Assembly (NCBI GenBank): GCA_022822445.1
Contig: JAJEBR010000112.1
Location: 98,553 to 162,552 of the forward strand
Source: Gemmatimonadota bacterium
GTDB lineage: Bacteria > Gemmatimonadota > Gemmatimonadetes > Longimicrobiales > Gaopeijiaceae
DNA: 64,000 bases
Direction of reading: 5' to 3'
The translations under genes were made by a program, and so were the position numbers. The notes beneath the pieces were generated by a model. It saw nothing but the letters and a program-made list of their open reading frames with translations. It was not told where the DNA came from and ran no database searches. Every line of letters starts with the position of its first letter. Position 1 is the first letter of the stretch. Below are positions 54,551 through 63,998 of this stretch, in pieces.

Positions 54551-56753
54551 CGGGGCCGAAGAGCTCGCTCTCCCCGAAGCTCTCGCGCCGGATCACCGAG
54601 GTGACCCCCTTCACGCGGTTCACCGCGTCGATGACGCGCTTGAGGTGGTTGAGGTCCTGCACCTCCACCACGAACGCCGCCGTCATGCCGCCGTCGGTGC
54701 CGCGCATGTCGGCGTGCTGGATGTCGGTGGCGGTCTCGCTGATGGTGCGGGCGACGTCGCCGAGCAGTCCGCGCCGGTCGGTCCCCTCCATGTAGAGGTG
54801 GACGAAGAAGCGGTCGTCGCGCTCGGTCTTCCACTCGATGTCGACCCGGCGGCCGGGGTCCTCGTCCAGGTTGAGGACGTTGGGGCAGTCGGTCCGGTGC
54901 ACCGAGATGCCCCGGCCCCGCGTGATGTAGCCGATCACATCGTCCCCGGGCACCGGCTGGCAGCACTGCGAGTAGCGCACCATCAGGTTGTCCACGCCCC
55001 CGATGGCCACCCCCCGGTTCGACTTGCGGATCTTCTCGGCGATCCGCTCCAGCGCCGACGGCGAGCGCTTCACGACTTCGGAGGGATCCTCGTCCGGGTA
55101 CAGGCCGCGGATCACTGCCGCCGGGCCGATGTCCCCCCGGGCGAGCGCCGCGAGCACCTCGTCGAAGGTCCTGTAGTTGAGCCGCCGGGCCCCCTTCCGC
55201 ATCTCGTCGTTGCTCGGTTTCGGGCGCCGCGCCTTGCGCAGCTCCCGCTGGAAGAAGTCCTGGCCGATGCGCAGGGCGCGGTCGTACTCCTCCCTGCGGA
55301 TCCACTGGCGGATCCTCTGGCGGGCGCGCGAGGTCTTCACGAAGCCCAGCCAGTCGCGGTTGGGCCACTGGCGCGGGTTGGTCATGATCTCGACCGAGTC
55401 CCCGCTCTTGAGCTTCCGCGACAGCGGCGCGATCCGGCCGTTCACCTTGGCGCCCGCGCAGTGCAGCCCCACCTCCGTGTGCACCGAAAAGGCGAAGTCG
55501 ATCGGCGACGAGTCCACCGGCAGCTGCTTGACCTCGCCCTTCGGCGTGAAGACGAAGATCTCGCCCTGGAAGAGGTCCATCCGCAGGAACTCCATGAACT
55601 CCTCCGGCTCGCTCGCCTCCTTCTGCCACTCGAGCACCTGCCGGAACCACGTCAGCGCGTCGTCGACCCCGCTGTCCCCGCCCTCGTCCTTGTAGCGCCA
55701 GTGCGCGGCGATCCCGAACTCGGCCGTGCGGTGCATCTCCCCGGTGCGGATCTGCACCTCGTAGCGGCGGCCGCTCGGGCCCAGCACGGTCGTGTGGATC
55801 GACTGGTACATGTTCGACTTGGGCGTGGCCACGTAGTCGTGAAAGCGCTCCGGGATCGGCGTCCAGCGGCCATGGATGATCCCCAGCGCGGCGTAGCAGC
55901 CCTGCACCGAGTCGGTGATCACCCGCAGCGCCATCAGGTCGTAGATGTCGTCGTAGCTGCGGTCCTGGGTCACCATCTTGCGATGGATGGACCAGAGGTG
56001 CTTCGGCCGGCCGGTGACCTCCGCCGTGACGCCGGCGGCCTTGAGCGCGTCCTCCAGCGGCCGCTGCATCTCCTGGATGTGCCGCTCCCGGGCACGCCGC
56101 CGCTGCCGCACGAGCTTCCGCAGGTCGTCGTAGGCCTTGCGGTCGAGGAACTTGAACGACAGGTCCTCCAGCTCCCACTTGATCGCCGCCATCCCGAGCC
56201 GGTGGGCGAGCGGCGCGTAGATCTCCCGCGTCTCCCGCGCGATGGGCTTCTGCTTCCCGACCGGCAGGTACTCCAGCGTGCGCATGTTGTGCAGGCGGTC
56301 GGCGAGCTTCACCAGGATCACCCGCGCGTCGTTGGCCATCGACAGCAGCAGCTTGCGGTAGTTCTCGACCTGGCGCTCGGTGCTGGAGCGGAAGCGCACC
56401 TTCCCGATCTTGGTGACGCCGTCGACGATCGACGCGACCTCGTCGCCGAAGATCTCGCGGATCCCCTGCAGGGAGACGACCGTGTCCTCGACGACATCGT
56501 GCACCAGCGCCGCCACCACCGAGGCCGAGTCGAGCTGCAGCGAGGTGACGATCGTGGCCACCTCCACCGCGTGGTTGATGTACGGCTCGCCCGAAGCGCG
56601 GCGCTGCTCGGAGTGGGCCTCCGCGGCAAGCTCGTAGGCCGCCCGGACCGCCTCCACGTCGAGACGCTCCGCGTACGCCTCCATCGCCCGTGCCAGGGGC
56701 CTCGGAAACCCGCGGATCGTGATGACCCGCTCTGCCGTAGCTGTCGTCGCCAT
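54543..56753 (-). CDS. relA: Bifunctional (p)ppGpp synthetase/hydrolase (Rel/SpoT family)
   Basis: Makes and degrades the alarmone (p)ppGpp. The 736-residue protein has an intact hydrolase HD domain (H61, HD 85-86, VVEDT), so hydrolysis is expected. Then comes the synthetase domain with [23 protein letters not shown] and [10 protein letters not shown], a TGS domain ([25 protein letters not shown]), a helical and zinc-finger-like region ([18 protein letters not shown]), and a C-terminal ACT domain. ATG at 56751-56753; transcribed into uvrB. Confidence 0.95.
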   Translation of the reverse strand: MATTATAERVITIRGFPRPLARAMEAYAERLDVEAVRAAYELAAEAHSEQRRASGEPYINHAVEVATIVTSLQLDSASVVAALVHDVVEDTVVSLQGIREIFGDEVASIVDGVTKIGKVRFRSSTERQVENYRKLLLSMANDARVILVKLADRLHNMRTLEYLPVGKQKPIARETREIYAPLAHRLGMAAIKWELEDLSFKFLDRKAYDDLRKLVRQRRRARERHIQEMQRPLEDALKAAGVTAEVTGRPKHLWSIHRKMVTQDRSYDDIYDLMALRVITDSVQGCYAALGIIHGRWTPIPERFHDYVATPKSNMYQSIHTTVLGPSGRRYEVQIRTGEMHRTAEFGIAAHWRYKDEGGDSGVDDALTWFRQVLEWQKEASEPEEFMEFLRMDLFQGEIFVFTPKGEVKQLPVDSSPIDFAFSVHTEVGLHCAGAKVNGRIAPLSRKLKSGDSVEIMTNPRQWPNRDWLGFVKTSRARQRIRQWIRREEYDRALRIGQDFFQRELRKARRPKPSNDEMRKGARRLNYRTFDEVLAALARGDIGPAAVIRGLYPDEDPSEVVKRSPSALERIAEKIRKSNRGVAIGGVDNLMVRYSQCCQPVPGDDVIGYITRGRGISVHRTDCPNVLNLDEDPGRRVDIEWKTERDDRFFVHLYMEGTDRRGLLGDVARTISETATDIQHADMRGTDGGMTAAFVVEVQDLNHLKRVIDAVNRVKGVTSVIRRESFGESELFGPDA

Positions 56754-57064
56754 GCTCGCCGCACTCCCTGTCCGCCGTGCCTGTTACAATCTATGTCCTT
56801 GGACGCGGCAAGGGTTAGTGGCAGGTAGCGCTTTGCCGCCCGTGGCGAACAAAAATGGTAACTACACATGACACAATGTAATGTTTGCATTACACCTGCA
56901 ACGGTGGACCGTCGAGAGCCGGACCCAAGCCGGAAGAGCGTTCTTCGCCAAGGCGCGGTCGGTGGTGGCCGTCCGTGCGCCAGCGTCCGGATTGACAACA
57001 GGGGAACCGGGCGAGAATCCTTGAGCTTCCCGGCACCGAAGGCACGTCCATTCAAGGGGTCCCC
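56754..57064. other. Divergent region between relA and an AAA ATPase gene
   Basis: About 310 bases separating minus-strand relA from plus-strand genes. It contains repeat copy E (about 56855-56915), GTTACAATCTATG near relA, and the ribosome site AAGGGG just before the ATPase ATG. The rest shows no obvious gene. Promoters in both directions are expected here. Confidence 0.5.
56855..56915 (+). repeat. Repeat copy E with perfect 7-base stem
   Basis: ACTACACATGACACAATG continues into the perfect hairpin TGTAATG-TTTG-CATTACA (56877-56894), followed by CCTGCAACGGTGGACC. It matches the central part of copies B and C (ACATGACATTTGGTAATGTT, CATTACA). The GC-rich head and tail are absent or very diverged. 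Confidence 0.55.
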
Positions 57065-58333
57065 ATGATCCGCCGAATCCAGGCGCTCAACTACCGCTGC
57101 CTCCGGTACGTGGATGTCTCGCTCGACAGGTTCCATGTACTGATCGGTCCCAACGCCAGCGGGAAGAGCACGCTCTTCGACGCCATCGCCTTTGTTGGAG
57201 ACCTGGTCCGGGACGGGCTGGAGAAAGCCGTTGGAGACCGGACCACGAACTTTCAGGACCTGGTGTGGGCCCGGTCTCAGCAGGCGATGGGCTTTGAACT
57301 CGCGATCGAATGGGGGGTGCCGGAGGAAATCCGGAAGCTCCTGCCCCACGACAAGGGGTTTCGGGTCTTTCGGTATGAGGTCGCCATCAGCGAGGACAGC
57401 AGCGGAATCCGTATTGAGTCCGAACGCGGCCTTCTGATGCCTTTGATCGAGCGCCCGGCCAACCCTCAGCGAAGCCTCTTCCCGAATCCTCCAACTCCGC
57501 CCAGGTCGATACTTGTGGGTGGGGGAAAACACGGAATCAGGACGGTGCTCAGCAAGTCGAAGGAGGGTACCGACAGCTACTACGTCGAGACGGAGTCCCA
57601 GGCCGGCAAGGGGTGGGTCACCACCATTGCCTTCGGGCCCCGCCGCTCCACACTGGGTAATCTGCCGGAATCGCCTACCAAGTTCCCGATGGCCACGTTC
57701 GTCAAGCGCGCACTGGATTCCGGAGTCAAGCCCGTTTTCCTTGATGGCCCTGCCATGCGGAAGCCTTGTCCTCCCGTATATGGGGCGAATGGCTTCGCGG
57801 ATGATGGATCCAATCTGCCATGGGTGGTGAAGCGACTCCGTGAGCAACATCCGACCGACTTCGACGAATGGCTGAGTCACGTCCGGACGGTTCTCTCGGA
57901 TCTCAAGGACATACGGGTGATAGAACGACAGGAAGACCGCCACGCCTATCTGAACCTTCACTACGAAACCGGCCTGGAGGTGCCCGTTTGGACAGCTTCC
58001 GATGGCACCATGCGACTGCTTGCACTCACGCTGCTGGCCTATCTCCCGGAGAATCGATTCGTCTACCTTCTCGAGGAGCCTGAGAACGGTGTCCATCCCC
58101 TCGCACTCGAGGGGATCCGCGATTCACTGTCGTCGGCGTATGACGCGCAGGTCCTTGTCACAACCCACTCGCCGGCATTCCTCGCCCTGGTCGACCCCTC
58201 GGAGGTGCTGTGTTTTGACAAGAACGCCGATGGAGCCACGGATATTGTGCGTGGAAGCGAGCATCCGGTTCTGGCAGACTGGCAGGGCACGATCAACATG
58301 GATGTGCTCTTTGCCAAGGGCCTCGTGGGGTGA
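57065..58333 (+). CDS. AAA family ATPase (OLD/AAA_21-like; resembles MAD3 of MADS anti-phage systems)
   Basis: 422 residues. SMC/RecF-like ATPase: MIRRIQALNYRCLRYVDVSLDRF, Walker A GPNASGKSTLFDA (28-40), a variable helical middle, then ASDGTMRLLALTLLAYLPE (signature-like), YLLEEPENGVHPLAL (Walker B with DE as EE) and QVLVTTHSPAFL (H-loop). No TOPRIM domain on the same chain. Its nearest recalled relatives are ATPases of methylation-associated defence systems, paired with a small partner as here. ATG with AAGGGG upstream. Overlaps the partner by GTGA. Codon third positions look less GC-rich than neighbours, consistent with transfer. Confidence 0.85.
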   Translation: MIRRIQALNYRCLRYVDVSLDRFHVLIGPNASGKSTLFDAIAFVGDLVRDGLEKAVGDRTTNFQDLVWARSQQAMGFELAIEWGVPEEIRKLLPHDKGFRVFRYEVAISEDSSGIRIESERGLLMPLIERPANPQRSLFPNPPTPPRSILVGGGKHGIRTVLSKSKEGTDSYYVETESQAGKGWVTTIAFGPRRSTLGNLPESPTKFPMATFVKRALDSGVKPVFLDGPAMRKPCPPVYGANGFADDGSNLPWVVKRLREQHPTDFDEWLSHVRTVLSDLKDIRVIERQEDRHAYLNLHYETGLEVPVWTASDGTMRLLALTLLAYLPENRFVYLLEEPENGVHPLALEGIRDSLSSAYDAQVLVTTHSPAFLALVDPSEVLCFDKNADGATDIVRGSEHPVLADWQGTINMDVLFAKGLVG

Positions 58334-58977
58334 CCCGGCAAGGGGAGCGCGGAGGGCTGGTCGTTCTGGTGGCGGACCGGGACATCGAAGAGGCGTTGGC
58401 GCAGGTGTTTCGGCGTTCCGAGTCGCTCGGGCTCGCTTCGTTTCGTCGTGAGATTCGGCGGTATCCGGGTCGAGACGCAGGGTGTTACACGGACGCCGCC
58501 AATTTCCTGAGACAGTTCTTGCGCGCTTTCCGATATGCGCTCGTGGTCTTCGATCGCCGGGGCAGCGGTAGTGCTTCATCCCGCCAGGAGATCGAGCACT
58601 CGGTCGAGGATAGCCTGCGGCGAAACGGTTGGGAGGACCGAGGGCGGGCCGTCGTAATCGACCCGGAACTCGAAGCCTGGGTTTGGGCCGGATCCCCGGT
58701 CGTGTCCACAGCGCTCGGGTGGGGTCGGGAGTATGACGCGCTTCGCCGTTGGCTGGAAGCAAAAGGACTGTGGGACGAAGGCATCTCGAAACCGGACGAC
58801 CCCAAAAACGCCATGTCCCAGGCTCTGCGTGGTGCGCCGACGGCCTCCCGACGCCGCCGCTCGGCGAGGCTGTTCGGAGAAATCGCTGCAGGTGTCTCCC
58901 TGGAAGGTTGTCAGGACCCTGCGTTTCTGAAACTCCGCAGGATCCTCCAGGAGTGGTTTCCCAGGACTGAGCCATGA
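58330..58977 (+). CDS. Partner of the AAA ATPase; MAD4-like, possible TOPRIM/DUF4276-type protein
   Basis: 215 residues, GTG at 58330-58332 overlapping the ATPase TGA. Visible motifs: LVVLVADRDIEEAL, YALVVFDRRGSG (acidic, metal-binding layout) and VIDPELEAWVWAGSP, like the EaW motif of DUF4276-type partners of ABC-type ATPases. The C-terminus ends AFLKLRRILQEWFP. I recall this arrangement as MAD4 next to MAD3 in MADS anti-phage loci; that match is from memory, not a search. The last four bases overlap the glycosidase gene (ATGA), so it is coupled to a carbohydrate operon. Confidence 0.75.
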   Translation: MTRQGERGGLVVLVADRDIEEALAQVFRRSESLGLASFRREIRRYPGRDAGCYTDAANFLRQFLRAFRYALVVFDRRGSGSASSRQEIEHSVEDSLRRNGWEDRGRAVVIDPELEAWVWAGSPVVSTALGWGREYDALRRWLEAKGLWDEGISKPDDPKNAMSQALRGAPTASRRRRSARLFGEIAAGVSLEGCQDPAFLKLRRILQEWFPRTEP

Positions 58978-61352
58978 GCGATGATGCACACGCTCGCCAG
59001 GCACACTCCCGAATCAGGGCGCTGGCGCGCCCCGACAAGTGGTGCCTGGGCGGATTGGACGGGGTGGTCTGGGCTCCGCCGTTCCCGCGCTGGCCGGACC
59101 GGCCCGGGTTCTGGGACGCGGCCCACCTGCTGCACTACCCGGTCGAACCCTGTTTTGCCGTGGCGCTGCTGGACGTCGAGGGCCGGGAGATTCCGCTCTC
59201 GGCTGCTCCTGCGGGAGATGCGCCGGATACCGAAGGACACGCTGGTTCAGGCTCCGGCCACGGGTCCGACGGGTATCCGGGGACCCGGTGGTGTCCCGGC
59301 TCTCTGACGGTGAAATGGCGAATGCCAGGCGGCCCGATGGCGGTGGAGGACCGGCGGGTCCGGCCAGGGGGAATTCTGGAGTCCTGTTGGAGGATGGAGG
59401 GTGCTCCGCCTGGGTCCGGCAACGACGCTGCGTTCGGCGGCGAAGCGTCGGCGAGCACCGCGTACGATTCCGGTGCCGACGCCGCCCCCGGCTTCATTGT
59501 CGCCTTCACCGCCCAGCCCGCCGGTTCGGTCGCGAGCCTGAAACCCACCGCGGGCGGGACGCGGTGGGTGCGCACCGTGGCCGACAGGGCGGGCCGCGAA
59601 CTGGCCGTCGAGATGGAGATCCGCGGGCCGGGTGAACCCGAATGGCAGAGGGCACTGCCTTCGGAGGGAACGGCGACGCCGGTGTGGACGCTGTCCCCGT
59701 TTGCCGAAGGAGGGTTCGATGGCGTCCCGGGCCCGCTTCCGGCCGACGACATCGGGTGGATCTGGGTGGCCGTGGCGTTTCGTGTTCCCGCGGGGGGACA
59801 AGGGCCGACTGCGCTGCGGATGAGGCTTGCGCCGAGGTTGCGGGGAGCCGTTTGGCCCGGGATGGACGCGGAGGCAGGCGCGGGCGCAGGGGAGGACGCA
59901 CACCTCGATTGGGATTCCTTCTTCGCCTCCTTCCCATCCTTCTCCTGTGGCGATCCGCACCTCGACCGCTACTTCGACTACCGCATCCAGGGCCTCGGCC
60001 TCAACCGCATCGAGGGGCGGTGGGGGAACGTCGGACACCCGTGCATCGCGGAAGGAATCGGGTACTTCCACGTCCCGATCACCTACAGCGCGCAGTGTCA
60101 CATGATGGAGATGCGCTGGCGTGCGGGCGGGCGGGAGGCATGGGGGTCGCTCCTCAACTTCCTCGACAACCAGAAGGAGGACGGGTCGCTGCACGGGCGG
60201 CTCTACCCCAATCACCTGGAAGGGACCGACTTCTATCACGCGAACTGGGGCGATGCGCTGCTTGCGGTCGAGGACATGCACCCCGATACGAGGCCGGGCC
60301 GTCCCACGCTGACGCGCTGCTACGACGGGCTGGCACGCTACGCCCGCTGGCTGATCGCCGAGCGCGATCCGGAGGGGTCGGGGATGTTCACCGTCGTCAA
60401 CCACTTCGAGACCGGCCAGGAGTACATGTCCCGCTACATGGCGGTGGACGAGACGGCCGACGTGAGTGGCTGGCGCCCGCGGCTGCGGCTGAAGGGGATC
60501 GACGTGACGGTGTATGCGCACCAGCTCTTCCGCGCGCTGGGCACGATCGCGGGGCGGCTGGGGCGGGAGGACGACGCATCCGGTTGGAAAGTGGTGCAAG
60601 ATAGTTGTGCAAGCGCAATAAAACGGTGCATGTGGTGTCCGGTTGCACAACTCTTCACCGACGTGGACGGCCGCACCGGCGAACGCACCGGCGTGAAGGC
60701 CGCGGTCGGGTTCCATCCGCTGCTGACGGGCCTCGTGGACGGTACGCGCCTCGACGCGATGCTGGACCACCTCGAGGACCCGTCCACCTTCGGCACGCCC
60801 TTCCCGCTGCCTTCGTCGAGCGTGGACGACCCCCGCTTCTCGGCCGAGGGGATCTGGAGGGGGAAGCGGCGCAACTGTCCCTGGAACGGGCGGGTGTGGC
60901 CGATGACGACCAGCCACGTGATCGAGGGGCTGCTGCGCTGCTGGCGTCGGGGCAGCGGGCGCGCCGGCGCTCTGGCCGCGGAGATGCTCGCGCGCTTCGT
61001 GCGGATGATGTTCACCGGCGGCGATGTCGACCGGCCGAACTGCTTCGAGCACTACAACCCGTACACCGGGCGGGCATGCCACTTCCGCGGAATCGACGAC
61101 TACCAGCACTCGTGGGTGATCGACCTGCTTGCGCGGGGGATCGCCGGGCTGCACGTGGATACGGAGGGAGTTGAAGTGCGGCCGTTGCCGCATGGGCTCG
61201 AGCATGTTTCGCTGGGACCGGTGGCGGCGCGGGGGCGGCAGTTGGCGGTCGAGATGGATGGGGAGCGGGTGAGGCTGACGGTGGATGGGGAGCGGTTCGG
61301 CGGGACGCGGGAGCGGGGGGTGCGGGTGGGCTGGACGGAGGCCGGGCCGTGA
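58974..61352 (+). CDS. Six-hairpin glycosidase-like enzyme (MGH1/GH63-type)
   Basis: 792 residues. N-terminal about 330 residues are beta-sandwich-like with variable, low-complexity parts. The C-terminal (alpha/alpha)6 part shows GNVGHPCIAEGIGYFHVPITYSAQCHMMEMRW, NQKEDGSLHGRLYPNH, FTVVNHFETGQEYMSRYM, and RNCPWNGRVWPMTTSHVIEGLLR, a pattern of clan GH-G/GH63 and mannosylglycerate hydrolase-type enzymes. Substrate unknown. No signal peptide, so cytoplasmic. ATG overlaps the previous stop. Followed by a sugar-type ABC ATPase, so it probably processes an imported glycoside. Confidence 0.75.
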   Translation: MSDDAHARQAHSRIRALARPDKWCLGGLDGVVWAPPFPRWPDRPGFWDAAHLLHYPVEPCFAVALLDVEGREIPLSAAPAGDAPDTEGHAGSGSGHGSDGYPGTRWCPGSLTVKWRMPGGPMAVEDRRVRPGGILESCWRMEGAPPGSGNDAAFGGEASASTAYDSGADAAPGFIVAFTAQPAGSVASLKPTAGGTRWVRTVADRAGRELAVEMEIRGPGEPEWQRALPSEGTATPVWTLSPFAEGGFDGVPGPLPADDIGWIWVAVAFRVPAGGQGPTALRMRLAPRLRGAVWPGMDAEAGAGAGEDAHLDWDSFFASFPSFSCGDPHLDRYFDYRIQGLGLNRIEGRWGNVGHPCIAEGIGYFHVPITYSAQCHMMEMRWRAGGREAWGSLLNFLDNQKEDGSLHGRLYPNHLEGTDFYHANWGDALLAVEDMHPDTRPGRPTLTRCYDGLARYARWLIAERDPEGSGMFTVVNHFETGQEYMSRYMAVDETADVSGWRPRLRLKGIDVTVYAHQLFRALGTIAGRLGREDDASGWKVVQDSCASAIKRCMWCPVAQLFTDVDGRTGERTGVKAAVGFHPLLTGLVDGTRLDAMLDHLEDPSTFGTPFPLPSSSVDDPRFSAEGIWRGKRRNCPWNGRVWPMTTSHVIEGLLRCWRRGSGRAGALAAEMLARFVRMMFTGGDVDRPNCFEHYNPYTGRACHFRGIDDYQHSWVIDLLARGIAGLHVDTEGVEVRPLPHGLEHVSLGPVAARGRQLAVEMDGERVRLTVDGERFGGTRERGVRVGWTEAGP

Positions 61353-61425
61353 GGGCGGGCGCCGTCGGCTGTGCCGTCCGGGCGGGTCGCGCTGTGTCGG
61401 GGTGGGGCGCCGGGGGGCGCATCCC

Positions 61426-62607
61426 GTGAGCCGCGCGGCGCGGGGCGTGGTGCTGCGGGGCGTCGAGAAACGCTTCGGCGACGTGACCGCCGTGGCCGCG
61501 ATCGATCTCGAGGTTCGCGCAGGCGAGCTCATGGTGCTGGTGGGGCCGTCCGGGTGCGGCAAGAGCACGCTGCTGCGCCTCATCGCCGGGCTCGAGGAGC
61601 CCACCGCGGGGGAGGTGTGGATCGGGGAACGGTGCGTCGACGAGGTCGCGCCGGGCGACCGCGATGTGGCGATGGTCTTCCAGAGCTACGCGCTCTACCC
61701 GCACATGACCGTCGCGCAGAACCTGGGCTTCGGCCTCCGGGTGCGGGGCGCGGGCCGGGCGGAGATCGAGGAGCGGGTGGGCCGGACCGCGGAGGTGCTG
61801 GGGCTGACGGAGCTGCTGTCGCGCCGTCCGGGCCAGCTTTCGGGCGGCCAGCAGCAGCGGGTGGCGCTGGGCCGGGCGATGGCGCGCGATCCCGGAGTCT
61901 TCCTCTTCGACGAACCGCTCTCGAACCTGGACGCGGGGCTGCGGCTGCGGACGCGCGACGAGATCGCGTCGCTGCACCGGCGTCTCGGCACGACCATGAT
62001 CTTCGTGACGCACGACCAGGTCGAGGCGCTCTCGCTGGGCCAGCGGGTCGCGGTGATGGACCAGGGGCGGCTCCAGCAGGTGGGGACGCCGGATGAGATC
62101 TACCGACGGCCTGGCAACCTCTTCGTGGCGGGCTTCGTGGGGTCGCCGCCGATCAACCGGCTTGCGCTCGCGCGTGACCGGGAGGGCAGCCTCGCGGGTG
62201 GGCCGTTTCGCTTCGCGGGGGACTGGGGGTTTGGTGCGGCGACGCTCGGGGTGCGGCCGGAGGATCTTGCTCTGGGTGAGGCAGGTGCTGCCGCCCAGGG
62301 GCCCGGGGAGGGCAGGAATGCTCGGCGGGGCGGCGCTGACCGGGCTGGGCGACGCGCGGCAGGGTTGGAGGCGCCGCCCGATTTCGCGGCCACCGTGCTG
62401 CGCGTGGAGGCGCTGGGGAGCGAGCAGCGCGTGCATCTGGACGGGCCGGGCGAAGCGGGCTGGGTGGCGCGCGTGCCGCCGGCGTTGCGGGTCGCCGCGG
62501 GAGACCGCGTGGACGTGTCGGTCGCGTGGGAGAGGACGCACCTCTTTGGTCCCGATGGCAGCCGGGTGGGGGCGGCGCCCGGGCGGGGCGCGGGGGAATC
62601 GCCGTGA
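61426..62607 (+). CDS. Carbohydrate ABC transporter ATP-binding protein (UgpC/MalK type)
   Basis: 393 residues. ABC module with Walker A GPSGCGKST (40-48), Q-loop VFQSYALYPHM, signature LSGGQQQR (138-145), Walker B FLFDEP (159-164) and H-loop FVTHDQVEALSLG. The C-terminal MalK-like OB (TOBE) region contains LGVRPEDLALGE and an Ala/Gly/Arg-rich insertion near residues 290-320. GTG start 73 bases after the glycosidase. Its TGA overlaps the binding-protein gene. Powers sugar uptake with permeases presumably right of the window. Confidence 0.9.
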   Translation: MSRAARGVVLRGVEKRFGDVTAVAAIDLEVRAGELMVLVGPSGCGKSTLLRLIAGLEEPTAGEVWIGERCVDEVAPGDRDVAMVFQSYALYPHMTVAQNLGFGLRVRGAGRAEIEERVGRTAEVLGLTELLSRRPGQLSGGQQQRVALGRAMARDPGVFLFDEPLSNLDAGLRLRTRDEIASLHRRLGTTMIFVTHDQVEALSLGQRVAVMDQGRLQQVGTPDEIYRRPGNLFVAGFVGSPPINRLALARDREGSLAGGPFRFAGDWGFGAATLGVRPEDLALGEAGAAAQGPGEGRNARRGGADRAGRRAAGLEAPPDFAATVLRVEALGSEQRVHLDGPGEAGWVARVPPALRVAAGDRVDVSVAWERTHLFGPDGSRVGAAPGRGAGESP

Positions 62608-63998
62608 GAATCGGCACACGGCTCGGAGCCCTGCCTGGATGCGGTACCCGCGCGGGATGCGTCCGCAACCGCTGCTCGCGCCTGTGCTCGCGCCTGCGCG
62701 CGCGCCGGGCTCCGGCAACGGCAGCGGCCGACGCGTGCGCCATCGCCATCGTCGTCGCCGCCGCCTGTTCCCCCGCCCCACCCGACACCGCCACTCTGCG
62801 CGTCGCGCTGTGGGCCGGCGGACACGAACTCGAGATCGAGCAGCAGGTCGCGGCGCGCTACGAGGCGCTCCGTCCCGGGACGCGGGTGCTCCTCGAATCG
62901 GCCCCGAACGGGTACGAGGAACGCCTCCTCACCTCGATCGCGGCCGGCCATCCCCCCGATGTCTACCTCCTCGACTCGCCCGACATCCCCACCTTCGTGG
63001 ACCGCGGGCTCGCGGTCGACTTCGCGCCCTACCAGGAGGCGCTGGGCTTCCGCGCGGACAGCGTCTTCCCGCAGGTGCTGGAGGCGTTCACGCGCGGGGA
63101 AGCCATCTTCGCGCTGCCCAAGGACTTCACGCCGATGGTGATCTACGCGAACCGGGGGGCGCTGGAGCGCGCGGGGGTCGACGGGCTCGCGGGCCGGCCC
63201 GCAGGCTGGACCTGGGACGACTTCCAGCGGGCGGCGCGCGCCGTTACCGCAGACACGGACGGCGACGGCCGCCTGGATGTCTTCGGGTTCGACTTCCCGC
63301 GCAACCTCTACCAGTGGGTGCCGTTCGTGTGGTCCGCAGGGGGGGACATCCTGGGGCCGGAGGGCCGGAGGGCCAGCGGGTTCATGGATGGGCCGGCGGC
63401 GCTGGCGGCGTACGGCTTCCTGACGAGTCTGGCCGAGGAGGGTCTTACGCCCGGCGCGCAGTTCGTACAGCAGGGAGACCCGGCGCGTGAGGCGCGTTTC
63501 GCGTCGGGCGGGCAGGCGTTCCTGCTTTCGGGGCACTGGACGCTTCCCGTCTTCCGCGACGTGGTGCAGTCGGGCGCGCTGGATCTGGAGATCCTGCCGA
63601 TTCCGCATCACCCGGCGCAGGGGCGGGCGACGAGCGTGATCTACGCATCGGGGTGGGCCGTGCCGCCGAACGCGGCGAACCTGCGCCGGGCCATCGACCT
63701 GGCCGGGTTCCTCGCCTCGCCGGAGGCGCAGCGCATCCGGGCGGGGTCCGGTCTGGCCATTCCGTCGCGCGCCGATGTGGCGGCGGAAATCGCAGCCGCG
63801 GACATCACGGGGGTGGAGGATGCGTTCATCGCGCTGGTCGATGGGGCCAGGGTGACCTGGGGGGCTTATGTACGGGACTTCTCCCGGGTCGAGGCGCTGG
63901 CGGTGGAGATCATGGACAGGCGGCTGCTGCATGGGGAGGCCCTCGCGGCGAGCGCGGGGGACGTGGCGCGCCGGGTGGACGAGGTGCTGGGGCGGTGA
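62604..63998 (+). CDS. ABC transporter extracellular sugar-binding lipoprotein
   Basis: 464 residues of the MalE/UgpB-like family (SBP_bac_1): LRVALWAGGHELEIEQQVAARYEALRPG, DVYLLDSPDIPTFVDRGLAVDF, ALPKDFTPMVIYANRGALERAG, ASGGQAFLLSGHWTLPVF. The N-terminus is odd: about 45 Arg/Cys-rich residues precede a short hydrophobic stretch (ACAIAIVVAAAC) that supplies a lipobox cysteine. The GTG at 62604 (GTGA overlap with the ATPase gene) is the first possible start but a shorter signal would be more usual. Gene is complete; its operon continues outside. Confidence 0.88.
   Translation: MRIGTRLGALPGCGTRAGCVRNRCSRLCSRLRARRAPATAAADACAIAIVVAAACSPAPPDTATLRVALWAGGHELEIEQQVAARYEALRPGTRVLLESAPNGYEERLLTSIAAGHPPDVYLLDSPDIPTFVDRGLAVDFAPYQEALGFRADSVFPQVLEAFTRGEAIFALPKDFTPMVIYANRGALERAGVDGLAGRPAGWTWDDFQRAARAVTADTDGDGRLDVFGFDFPRNLYQWVPFVWSAGGDILGPEGRRASGFMDGPAALAAYGFLTSLAEEGLTPGAQFVQQGDPAREARFASGGQAFLLSGHWTLPVFRDVVQSGALDLEILPIPHHPAQGRATSVIYASGWAVPPNAANLRRAIDLAGFLASPEAQRIRAGSGLAIPSRADVAAEIAAADITGVEDAFIALVDGARVTWGAYVRDFSRVEALAVEIMDRRLLHGEALAASAGDVARRVDEVLGR

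Noticed and set aside
54354..56828. 824-residue plus-strand open frame opposite relA
   Set aside because: Shadow of the relA/spoT gene.
57065..63998. A complete MADS anti-phage locus
   Set aside because: Only the ATPase and small partner are present; no methyltransferase, specificity subunit, kinase or other MAD genes occur in the window.
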